From Alkalicoccobacillus plakortidis (lineage in GTDB: Bacteria; Bacillota; Bacilli; Bacillales; Bacillaceae_D), in assembly GCF_023703085.1 (NCBI RefSeq), contig NZ_JAMQJY010000001.1:1054001-1118000 (forward strand): a stretch of DNA of 64,000 bases. Direction: 5' to 3'. Of this stretch, positions 36,234 through 43,817 are shown piece after piece (position 1 is the stretch's first letter; each line of letters starts with the position of its first letter). The notes below the pieces were generated by a model, which did not search any database, had not been told where the DNA came from, and saw nothing but the letters and a program-made list of their open reading frames with translations. The translations under genes were made by a program, and so were the position numbers.

Positions 36234-36262
36234 GACCTCTTTTCATAAAAAGAGGTCTTTTT
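36234..36262 (+). terminator. Rho-independent terminator
   Basis: GACCTCTT / AAGAGGTC stem with 8-base loop then TTTTT, 20 bases after the hydrolase gene. Confidence 0.82.
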
Positions 36263-36327
36263 ACTTAGCTTATAACCTCGTAACCAGGGAATACACTATA
36301 GTAGAAGAGCAAATCGGGGGGCTGTAT

Positions 36328-36954
36328 ATGACACGTATCACGTCGACACCATCATTACGAATGCACCGAGTTCTGCAACATCGCTTGCAAAATGCGGTCA
36401 GACCTAATTCTGTTGCACAGATTGATCCACTGTCTCCATCAGCTCGCATTACGGAAGTTGTCTCAAATGAATCTGCAAATTATTTATATGATTACGAACG
36501 TAGTAGTTGGGTGAATCGATTTCGAACGACGTTAAAAATGTTTTATCAGAAAGAACGGCAGCTCTGGAAAGAATTGCGTGCTAAAAAACGAGGGATTCTA
36601 CAATTTGAACGCTTTGTAGAGGCATGGAATGAAACGGCAAACCAAATAATCAAACTAGAGAACCTTGGCCTGCCCACACAAAATCGTTTGCGAGCGTATT
36701 TAGAAGAACAATCCACAACACTCCATCAATTAGGAATTAAAATAGAGGATTTAACACTTGTTCTTCACAAGCAAACCTTGATTAAAGCTGTTAATCAAGA
36801 TAAAAATAGCCTCCATTCACTGCAAACGATCAAGTATTCATTATATAAGAACTATCATCAACTATTTTCAATTACAGTCGATGAATCCAAGCAATCACCC
36901 TATGAAACAACACCTGTTGACGTAAAAGGTCTTATATTTGAACAACATGGATAA
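36328..36954 (+). CDS. Uncharacterised coiled-coil-rich protein (208 aa)
   Basis: From ATG 36328 (GGGGGG six bases before): 'MTRITSTPSLRMHRVLQHRL' then a basic, mostly helical protein with 'WVNRFRTTLKMFYQKERQLW' and 'ENLGLPTQNRLRAYLEEQST'. No membrane segment or signal. Its N-terminal style (Ser/Thr/Pro then helices) resembles flagellar or secretion-chaperone proteins but I cannot place it. The in-frame extension to 36214 crosses the preceding terminator and is rejected. It has its own terminator. Confidence 0.68.
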   Translation: MTRITSTPSLRMHRVLQHRLQNAVRPNSVAQIDPLSPSARITEVVSNESANYLYDYERSSWVNRFRTTLKMFYQKERQLWKELRAKKRGILQFERFVEAWNETANQIIKLENLGLPTQNRLRAYLEEQSTTLHQLGIKIEDLTLVLHKQTLIKAVNQDKNSLHSLQTIKYSLYKNYHQLFSITVDESKQSPYETTPVDVKGLIFEQHG

Positions 36955-36961
36955 ACTATCT

Positions 36962-36995
36962 AAGACACAGTCGTGACCTACGACTGTGTCTTTTG
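36962..36995 (+). terminator. Rho-independent terminator
   Basis: Perfect AAGACACAGTCG / CGACTGTGTCTT stem, 7-base loop, TTG tail; T-tract is short. Confidence 0.8.
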
Positions 36996-37036
36996 CTACA
37001 ATAAAAAGAGTAATGACCAGAAAGGAGCCCAAACAT

Positions 37037-39595
37037 ATGAAAATACTTGCCTCTCATACACAAATAGATTTTGACGGGTTGGCTTCTTTAATTGGCGCTA
37101 AACTTTTACATACTGATGCCATCATTGTTTTACCTTCACAGCAACAAAAAGGTGTGAAGGACGTTTTGTCACTCTATCGAGATATGATTCAAGTGAACTC
37201 TATCGAATCAATTGAATGGAGTAATGTAACTGAAATCATTCTATTAGATGCATCTAACTTAGATCGATGTGGGATTCCAAAGGAAAAACTTATTCCAGAA
37301 CTACCTATTACCATATTTGATCACCATGACAACAAACCAGAGCCACTAGCTACCACCGTTATTCAAGAAGATGTTGGAGCTTGTGTGACCTTAATGATTG
37401 AGCAACTTCAACAAAAGCAAATTCCAGTCACCGAACCTGAGGCGACGTTAATGGCTCTTGGATTGTATAGTGACACCGGTTCATTTCAACATAACCATAC
37501 AACAGAGCGGGATCTTTTGGCCGCTGCGTTTCTCCACAGTAAAGGAATGGAACTTGAGATTATTAAGCCTTTTTTAGAGGAACAACTAACAAAAGAACAG
37601 CAACTTCTATCTACACAATTGGCTGAAGCATGTGATGAATATGTCGTTGAAGGAGTTCGGATTGCTATTTGTTCTTCAAAACGAGACTCCTTTTTAAATG
37701 GGCTTGCAACCATTACGGAAAAGTTAGTAAGCACCATTGATAGCGACGCAGTAATTGCTGTAGTACAGATGGGTGCAAACACTTACGTGACTGGCAGAAG
37801 TCAATCTAGTCGATTAAATCTGCAAACATTAACTGCACATTTTGGAGGTGGTGGACATAAACAAGCCGCTGCCGCTTCAATTAAAGATCAGTCCATTAAT
37901 GTCGTATTAGAAAAGATTAAAAAACAGCTACCGAAGTGTATCCAACCCGCTGTTACAGCTGGTTTAATGATGTCCTCCCCCGTTCATACCATTAATGAAC
38001 AGGACACAATTGACGAGGCAACTGCAACGTTAATTCGATATGGGCATACTGGAATGCCGATTGTAGATGACTCTGGTAAGGTTACAGGTATGCTGTCACG
38101 AAGAGACCTAGATAAAGCACAGCGTCATGGCTTAGGACATTCTCCAGTTCACGCATATATGAGTAAAGAGTTACTTTATCTCGATTTAGAAGCTACCGTA
38201 GACGATATCCAAGAAACGATGATGGCCCATAATATTGGACGAATTCCCATACTTGAGCAAGAGAATTTAGTAGGGATTGTTTCACGATCAGACATTTTAT
38301 CGATTTTGCATAACGAAGAAAAACGGAAACAATTAGAATCCGACGCCAAACGCTTTACCAACCAGTCTTTAGCCAAAGAACTGCCTACCCACTATACAAA
38401 AACCATCTATGACCTACTTGTTTTAATTGGAGAACAAGCTAGTTTGCGTGGTATGAATAGTTTTTTAGTAGGTGGTGGGGTACGAGATTTATTACTTAAG
38501 CGACCTAATGAGGATTTAGACATTGTGATAGAAGGAGATGCCATTGGGTTTGCTCGCGAACTTGCGCAAGCTTTTGGAGGAACCATCAAGTCTCACGAAA
38601 CGTTTGGAACGGCAATTTGGACAACGGAATCCTCTAGTAAAGTTGATCTTGCCACCGCACGCTCTGAACATTATGAACAGCCAGCTTTTCTGCCAGAAGT
38701 CTCGCCTTCTAGCATTAAGCAAGACCTGTCGAGACGAGATTTCACCATTAATGCGATGGCTTTAAGTCTTCACCCGAATACTTTTGGCGAACTTCTTGAT
38801 CACTTTCATGGTCAACGTGACTTGAAAAATGGTCAAATACGAATCTTGCATTCACTTAGTTTTATCGAAGATCCTACCCGAATATTTCGAGCCGTTCGGT
38901 TTTCGCAACGATTTTCTTATCAGATTCATCCAAATACAAAAGCCTTAGCCCAAGATGCCGTTACTCCGTTACAAGGATTATCTTCTACCCGAGTAATGCA
39001 TGAGCTCGATTTAATGCAGCAGGAAAGCAAGCTTCAAGAATCGTTACACTCACTTGATCAGCTTGGTGTCTGGCATACGCTTTTAGGAGAAGAGCCAACC
39101 GAGAAACACTGGCAGCATATCGAGCAATTGATGGAGAATGAATTGGACGAACCCTTTATCTTACTTGCAGCTCTTGCCTATCAAGGGAATGGACAATTTC
39201 TCGAATCCATTCAAAAGTACGCCTTATCTGCTAAAGACATAGCTCTACTCAATACCGTATCTGAGAATGACATATTTGAAACACAACAGGATTGTAGCTT
39301 AGGAGAATGGCATCAACAGCTCCACTTTATGCCAAGCAGAAGCATTTTATTTATCGGACTGACCCCTGAATTTCAAATGGGAGAATCACTTTTACAATAC
39401 GTCGAGCACCGAGATGCATTGCAACCACTACTGAGCGGTCGCGACCTTTTGCACGAATTACAGCTAGATCCTGGCCCTATTTTTACAACCATTCTTACAA
39501 AAGCATTCAGCCTGCAGCTTGACGGCAAGCTACTAACAAAAGAAGAGGCCTTATCTTGGGCTGAGTCCTACTATAAAGACCCTGAAAGCGAGTAG
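37037..39595 (+). CDS. DHH/DHHA1-CBS-CBS-tRNA nucleotidyltransferase fusion (A-adding/poly(A)-polymerase type)
   Basis: An 852-residue multidomain protein. Residues 1-300: DHH phosphoesterase ('HTQIDFDGLASLIGAKLL', FDHHDNK with D95-H96-H97) and DHHA1 ('HFGGGGHKQAAAAS'). Residues about 310-435: two CBS domains. Residues about 475 on: class II nucleotidyltransferase head with 'FLVGGGVRDLLLKRPNEDLD' and DLDIVIEGD (metal Asps), 'SRRDFTINAMALSL' and 'FIEDPTRIFRAVRFSQRF'. In bacteria with split CCA synthesis this architecture is found in A-adding enzymes, with a separate CC-adding enzyme; the alternative is a poly(A) polymerase-type activity. Start ATG 37037 after AAAGGAG. Confidence 0.88.
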   Translation: MKILASHTQIDFDGLASLIGAKLLHTDAIIVLPSQQQKGVKDVLSLYRDMIQVNSIESIEWSNVTEIILLDASNLDRCGIPKEKLIPELPITIFDHHDNKPEPLATTVIQEDVGACVTLMIEQLQQKQIPVTEPEATLMALGLYSDTGSFQHNHTTERDLLAAAFLHSKGMELEIIKPFLEEQLTKEQQLLSTQLAEACDEYVVEGVRIAICSSKRDSFLNGLATITEKLVSTIDSDAVIAVVQMGANTYVTGRSQSSRLNLQTLTAHFGGGGHKQAAAASIKDQSINVVLEKIKKQLPKCIQPAVTAGLMMSSPVHTINEQDTIDEATATLIRYGHTGMPIVDDSGKVTGMLSRRDLDKAQRHGLGHSPVHAYMSKELLYLDLEATVDDIQETMMAHNIGRIPILEQENLVGIVSRSDILSILHNEEKRKQLESDAKRFTNQSLAKELPTHYTKTIYDLLVLIGEQASLRGMNSFLVGGGVRDLLLKRPNEDLDIVIEGDAIGFARELAQAFGGTIKSHETFGTAIWTTESSSKVDLATARSEHYEQPAFLPEVSPSSIKQDLSRRDFTINAMALSLHPNTFGELLDHFHGQRDLKNGQIRILHSLSFIEDPTRIFRAVRFSQRFSYQIHPNTKALAQDAVTPLQGLSSTRVMHELDLMQQESKLQESLHSLDQLGVWHTLLGEEPTEKHWQHIEQLMENELDEPFILLAALAYQGNGQFLESIQKYALSAKDIALLNTVSENDIFETQQDCSLGEWHQQLHFMPSRSILFIGLTPEFQMGESLLQYVEHRDALQPLLSGRDLLHELQLDPGPIFTTILTKAFSLQLDGKLLTKEEALSWAESYYKDPESE

Positions 39596-39612
39596 CTTTC
39601 AGGGTCTTTTGC
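39575..39612 (+). terminator. Rho-independent terminator overlapping the stop codon
   Basis: AAAGACCCTGAAAGC / GCTTTCAGGGTCTTT with loop GAGTA that holds the stop codon of the nucleotidyltransferase gene. Confidence 0.9.
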
Positions 39613-39685
39613 TAGGCGGAGGTATGGAGCTGATAGTCTTATAGGCATGGGAGAGGCCTTTTTAATAAAATGAGCTGCCCCCTCT

Positions 39686-39767
39686 ACTTGCGAGACGCTC
39701 TCCTTACACGCAAGATCTCCTTTCCGACATGCGAACCTCTATACGTACATGCTAGATCCACTGTCAA
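39686..39767. repeat. Degenerate 20-21-bp tandem array (four units)
   Basis: Units starting at 39686, 39706, 39727 and 39747 begin ACTTGCGAGA, ACACGCAAGA, ACATGCGAAC and ACATGCTAGA, each followed by a C/T-rich half. Divergence between copies is high. It sits in a convergent gap between two genes, like the other arrays in this window. Confidence 0.6.
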
Positions 39768-40801
39768 TTATCTATATAAACCTGTCTCTCTTCTCCTCTT
39801 TCTAGTTGATATTCAAACAAACCAAGCACCCTACTCCCCATAAATGCGCTTTCTTCTTTCATGTATAAAAGAGACTGTCCATCTCTACTAACAGTTGGTT
39901 GCAGGACTGCCTCATTTATTCCAAGTGCCTCTCCTTCTTTTGCAAGATCAGTATCAAAATAGATGAGATCATACATGTAATTTCCACCTTCATGCAAATT
40001 CGTAACCGCTTGATAAATAAGTTGATCATCCGAGAACCACATCACATCCGAAAGGACCATTTCTTCTTTTTGATCGGTAACCACAGAGATTAGCTCATCA
40101 TCCGAAAGAGAGATTTCATACACTCGATCGGTTGCTTCAAACATTGAATCTACTGAACTGTTGCTATAATCATCTGGCATTAATACAAATGCTTTAGATT
40201 CTTCCTCATCTAAAACAAGTGACCTCATTGAATACGTATCTATCTCCGTTAGCTTTTCTAAATTAGCTGAATTCAAATCATATGAATAGAGGTCATACTG
40301 GTTTGGCGGGTCATCTGAAACCCGGTCTGGCTCAGTTATCGCGGCAGATGCAATGAGATATAGCTCACTTGTTTCTTGCCCAACAACAAGTTCCGTTATC
40401 TCCCCATTTACAGCGAGTAACTCTATTTGTTTACGCGAATATGGATCCACCTCAATTAGCATACTTTCTGTTCTGTTCTCAGCTTGAAACTCTTCTAAAA
40501 CATTAGCGTTTGTTTGAATGTAAGCAACCTTACCATTTTCCATAAAAACAGGAGACCGAAGTCGTGTTCCTTCTTCCCCTTCAGCTATTTTTCTTACATC
40601 ATAACCTGGCTCTTTAAGATATAAAACATCTGCGTCTCCTTCGTTCACACTAAAAACCACTCGTTTATTATGATCCCGATCGAATTGCCCGATTGGTTTT
40701 AACTTTGCATTTGAACTAATGACTTCCCCTGTAAAGAGTAATGTGGCTGTTAAAGAAATAATCAGACTGAATATCAAAAGCATCCATTTTTTGTTATTCA
40801 T
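39764..40801 (-). CDS. Membrane-anchored beta-propeller-like protein
   Basis: A 345-residue protein with an N-terminal membrane anchor (LLIFSLIISLTATLLFTGEV) and a long extracytoplasmic part made of repeated beta segments of the TolB/WD type ('KRVVFSVNEGDADVLYLKEP', 'GKVAYIQTNANVLE', 'LYLIASAAITEPD', 'LLYMKEESAFMG'). No catalytic motif is seen. It is 12 bases after the HAAS-domain gene and so belongs to the padR operon. It could be a sensor or scaffold partner of the membrane protein; function unknown. Confidence 0.72.
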   Translation of the reverse strand: MNNKKWMLLIFSLIISLTATLLFTGEVISSNAKLKPIGQFDRDHNKRVVFSVNEGDADVLYLKEPGYDVRKIAEGEEGTRLRSPVFMENGKVAYIQTNANVLEEFQAENRTESMLIEVDPYSRKQIELLAVNGEITELVVGQETSELYLIASAAITEPDRVSDDPPNQYDLYSYDLNSANLEKLTEIDTYSMRSLVLDEEESKAFVLMPDDYSNSSVDSMFEATDRVYEISLSDDELISVVTDQKEEMVLSDVMWFSDDQLIYQAVTNLHEGGNYMYDLIYFDTDLAKEGEALGINEAVLQPTVSRDGQSLLYMKEESAFMGSRVLGLFEYQLERGEERQVYIDN

Positions 40802-40813
40802 TTTCTTGTCCTC

Positions 40814-41716
40814 CTACAATCTTTCATAAAATAAATCATGAAGAAAATGACCGATTCTAGAATCTATACTTAGTCCGACGAAATAAATTGACAAAACCGA
40901 ATAGATAACAAGAAAAACTGATAGGCAAAGACTTATTGTAACGAGTTTCATCCGATCTTTTTTAAGTGATTTGTATTGAATCATGTATAAGATTATCCAA
41001 ACATAGACAGGAAACCCCATCCCTATCACATAGTAGAATGATGCACCAAATATCATCCCACCAAATCCAAAAAAAAGTGCTTTTGCAGAGAGCGCTAAAC
41101 CAATGGGTATATTAATCAAATGAATAAAAACAGAACGTCCCACCTCAGGACCTGTCAAAGCAGTCAGAAAAATAATCCCAATATTTAAACAGATAACTCC
41201 GATAAGTAGCATTGGTAATAAATACTGACCGTCGTAAAACAAATGAATCGGTCCATACGAGTTATAAACCAAAACAGCTAGATTTAAAATAAGAGCAGTA
41301 TTTAGCCACCTTCTTCGGTTCACTCGGTACGTTGTATTCATCGCAAAAAATAAAATGAGACTATGACTAACAACGCCTATACTCAGTTCAATAGGTAATG
41401 TTAATTGTTCGGCAGCTAAAAAATGTACATATAATCCTACCGTAAACAAAAACCCCACTACTGCCAGAACATACAATAGCTCTCGACGATATGGGAACAT
41501 GGAGTGCTGCAGTTCATTACCAATGATCGCTTCCTCACCAAATCGATTCATCGCTTTTTGATTCGCCTCCTTCATTGAGTCTCCATTTTCTATATGTTCA
41601 TCCCGAATCATCGTGACGTGGTCAAGTAATTCTTCATAGAGGTCGTCATAGTCTTCTTTTGTACAGTCAGTTTGTTTCACTATGTCATGAACATAACTCT
41701 CTAAATCACGGTTCAT
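40814..41716 (-). CDS. HAAS-domain membrane protein (padR operon)
   Basis: A 300-residue protein. Residues 1-75 are a helical, acidic cytosolic domain ('LESYVHDIVKQTDCTKEDYD', 'KEANQKAMNRFGEEAIIGNE') of the HAAS/permease-prefix type that is typically encoded beside PadR regulators. Residues 80-300 hold about seven to eight membrane helices. ATG 41716 has GGGAG and overlaps the end of padR by 11 bases, so translation is coupled. Transport role unproven. Confidence 0.78.
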   Translation of the reverse strand: MNRDLESYVHDIVKQTDCTKEDYDDLYEELLDHVTMIRDEHIENGDSMKEANQKAMNRFGEEAIIGNELQHSMFPYRRELLYVLAVVGFLFTVGLYVHFLAAEQLTLPIELSIGVVSHSLILFFAMNTTYRVNRRRWLNTALILNLAVLVYNSYGPIHLFYDGQYLLPMLLIGVICLNIGIIFLTALTGPEVGRSVFIHLINIPIGLALSAKALFFGFGGMIFGASFYYVIGMGFPVYVWIILYMIQYKSLKKDRMKLVTISLCLSVFLVIYSVLSIYFVGLSIDSRIGHFLHDLFYERL

Positions 41717-42038
41717 GTGAGGCTCCCGAATCGGTCCGCTGAACAAGTGATTGTAAAAAGGCCCAATCTTTTTTCTTACGTGCTAGCTCTTTCTCCCCAT
41801 CATCAGTCATTCGATAATATTTGCGTCTGCCACTATCGGTTTCCTTCCAATAAGACGATATCCATTCTTTTTTCTCCATACGTTTTAGTGCGGGATACAA
41901 CGTCCCCTCACCCATTGAATACGCTTCCTCACTAAGCTGCTTTAGCCTTTTTACCATTTCATATCCATACAGATCCTGTTGTGAAATCAAACTTAAAAGC
42001 AACAAATCAATACTGCCCTTCATCATTTCCTTATCCAT
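41706..42038 (-). CDS. PadR-family transcriptional regulator
   Basis: A 110-residue winged-helix protein: 'KGSIDLLLLSLISQQDLYGY' , 'SMGEGTLYPALKRMEKKEWI' and 'DSGRRKYYRMTDDGEKELAR' are the PadR motifs (recognition helix and wing). ATG 42038 is chosen; a TTG two codons earlier is possible. The promoter lies inside a long near-perfect inverted repeat, indicating autorepression. It leads the operon padR-HAAS protein-propeller protein. Confidence 0.92.
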   Translation of the reverse strand: MDKEMMKGSIDLLLLSLISQQDLYGYEMVKRLKQLSEEAYSMGEGTLYPALKRMEKKEWISSYWKETDSGRRKYYRMTDDGEKELARKKKDWAFLQSLVQRTDSGASHEP

Positions 42039-42071
42039 GAACAATTTCCTTTCTTTGGTTGATTCTATAGC

Positions 42072-42107
42072 ACCATTGTATTACTATGTACCTCGTAATG
42101 CAATGGT
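42072..42107 (-). promoter_or_regulatory. padR promoter inside a 36-bp inverted repeat operator
   Basis: Minus strand: TTGCAT (42098-42103), 17-bp spacer, TACAAT (42075-42080). Arms ACCATTGTATTAC and GTAATGCAATGGT (12 of 13 pairs) surround a 10-base centre. Both promoter boxes lie in the arms, so a bound dimer or pair of dimers would shut the promoter. Confidence 0.75.
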
Positions 42108-42185
42108 CAATTTCAATTGACGCTCTATGTCTCATCTCCTATACTAAAATCATTGCCCTAAACCGAATTAGAGGAGTATGTCCAA

Positions 42186-43256
42186 ATGGATTTTGAAATA
42201 CAGTTCTTATCTTTTTTTGTGATTACAGTGGAAGGTCGAGACGAACAGTCTGATAAACGATTTAAACATTTTAAAACTCTTGATAAAAATGAATTCGAAA
42301 ATAGTGAGATGAAAGATTTCCTAGATGGTGAGCTTAAAAAAATTGTAAAGCGCAAGGCCGATCATCATCCAAAATCAGAGCAAGTGCCTACAAAGATTGG
42401 GCATTTTGTGACAGAGCCTGGACACCCTCTCGACTCTAATCCTAATTATGCGCTGCTTCATAAAACCCGATTTGCTGAAAACAAAGATGACTTTAATAAA
42501 GCAAGTGAGCAACTCGTGCGCATTTATCTAAACACAAGTGCTGTACGTGGTGGTGTCTTTCTTGTGGCAACGGCTGTGCCAAGAAAGTTTTTTGATGATT
42601 CCTTTGTGTTTATTATGAAATGTGATTTTGAGCCTAAAGTTGCCTCTATATCTGATGAATCGTCACTCATTCAAAAGGTTGAGCATGCGATCACCACAAA
42701 AAATATGAAGTCTATTCAATACCCGTATATGCCAGAGGAAGGTATGATTGAGCATACCGAAGTAAAGATTCACCAAGCATCACATGCTCGCTATTTCGAG
42801 GATTTTCTTAGCTATGTGGAGTACGGAGAGTCAATGCCAGTCATTATGAAAACACAGGTCATGAACATGGTACAGGAGCATGTCTATGAAACGTATGAAG
42901 AACAAAGTGAAGAAAGACAGAAATTTGAGCATGAGCTAGAGATTTGGGAAGGCAGTGAAAAAAGAGAGCTGCAAGAGCGTTTGGATACTCACCAGGTCAT
43001 GGAGGCTGCGGCCCAAATTGTGGAGCATACACCTGAAGCAGAACTGAAGATGAAGCTTGGGGAAACGTCAATAAAAGGCTTGCTTGCTGATTTTGGCGAA
43101 TCACTTCATCTAGGTAAAATCAACGGACGTTACATTTTACTTGTAGAAGCCGACTCGATTCAATTTGAAAAAGGAGTCTCCCCAATTGAATTTCATAAAC
43201 CAGATGATTTGCACCAGATTATTGAGAAATTGAATAATAAACGCGTGGAAGAATAA
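42186..43256 (+). CDS. DUF3900-type conserved protein
   Basis: A 356-residue soluble protein, start 'MDFEIQFLSFFVITVEGRDE', rich in Glu/Lys, with a globular N-terminal half ('SAVRGGVFLVATAVPRKFFD', 'FVFIMKCDFEP') and a helical central segment near 220-280. It looks like the Bacillus DUF3900 family by length and opening, which I recall with moderate certainty. The middle section has a nucleoid-associated-protein feel, but no motif proves it. Transcribed alone, divergent from padR. Confidence 0.7.
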   Translation: MDFEIQFLSFFVITVEGRDEQSDKRFKHFKTLDKNEFENSEMKDFLDGELKKIVKRKADHHPKSEQVPTKIGHFVTEPGHPLDSNPNYALLHKTRFAENKDDFNKASEQLVRIYLNTSAVRGGVFLVATAVPRKFFDDSFVFIMKCDFEPKVASISDESSLIQKVEHAITTKNMKSIQYPYMPEEGMIEHTEVKIHQASHARYFEDFLSYVEYGESMPVIMKTQVMNMVQEHVYETYEEQSEERQKFEHELEIWEGSEKRELQERLDTHQVMEAAAQIVEHTPEAELKMKLGETSIKGLLADFGESLHLGKINGRYILLVEADSIQFEKGVSPIEFHKPDDLHQIIEKLNNKRVEE

Positions 43257-43265
43257 GTTTAAATG

Positions 43266-43304
43266 AAAAAAAGAGTCTCCTAATCAATGAGGAGGCTCTT
43301 TTTT
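43266..43304. terminator. Bidirectional terminator
   Basis: GAGTCTCCT / AGGAGGCTC stem flanked by A6 and T6, between convergent genes. Confidence 0.87.
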
Positions 43305-43707
43305 AAGTTATAGTTTGCTCTTTTTTTCTGCTCATCATCAATCGAACAATACCCTTTATCAGCATAATAATCGGTGCAGCAAAAAGTAAAACGGTTGTGC
43401 CTCCATCTTGGTCCGGTTTAAAAAAAGTATAAATAACAATAAGAATAAACAGAAAAACAATACCACCAATAATATCTGACTTCGGACTCGACACTTTAGA
43501 TGTACCATTCACACTTTCATATATTGCCACAATAATCACATTACTAAAAACAACAATCAATAATCCGAGTAATAATTGATTACTTTGAATCAAATCAAGT
43601 CCAAATGGCTGCTCTTGTTGTCCTACATAAATCATTCCAATTAGTGCAAGGATTGAAATGCCATACTTCAAAAGCAGCACGCCTAGTTTTTTTAGGGTCA
43701 AGCTCAC
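43303..43707 (-). CDS. Four-helix membrane protein of unknown function
   Basis: A 134-residue protein with four hydrophobic segments (about residues 10-28, 41-61, 79-95, 103-121) and a basic C-terminal end (MMSRKKEQ). No known motif. Flanked by a bidirectional terminator; upstream SD is weak. Function unknown. Confidence 0.65.
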   Translation of the reverse strand: MSLTLKKLGVLLLKYGISILALIGMIYVGQQEQPFGLDLIQSNQLLLGLLIVVFSNVIIVAIYESVNGTSKVSSPKSDIIGGIVFLFILIVIYTFFKPDQDGGTTVLLFAAPIIMLIKGIVRLMMSRKKEQTIT

Positions 43708-43766
43708 CCACCAAGCTTCCTCTTCATTTACTATATATTAGCAAACATCATCATAAATGAACAGAT

Positions 43767-43812
43767 AAAAAAAGAAACTCCCCTGTAATGAGATACAAAG
43801 GAATTTCTTTAC
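43767..43812 (-). terminator. Rho-independent terminator of asnB
   Basis: Minus strand: AAAGAAATTCCT pairs with AGGGGAGTTTCTTT around a 14-base loop, followed by TTTTTTT. Confidence 0.75.
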
Positions 43813-43817
43813 CTGGC

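Noticed and set aside
36214..36327. N-terminal extension of the 208-aa gene
   Set aside because: It would span the terminator at 36234-36262; ATG 36328 has a clear SD.
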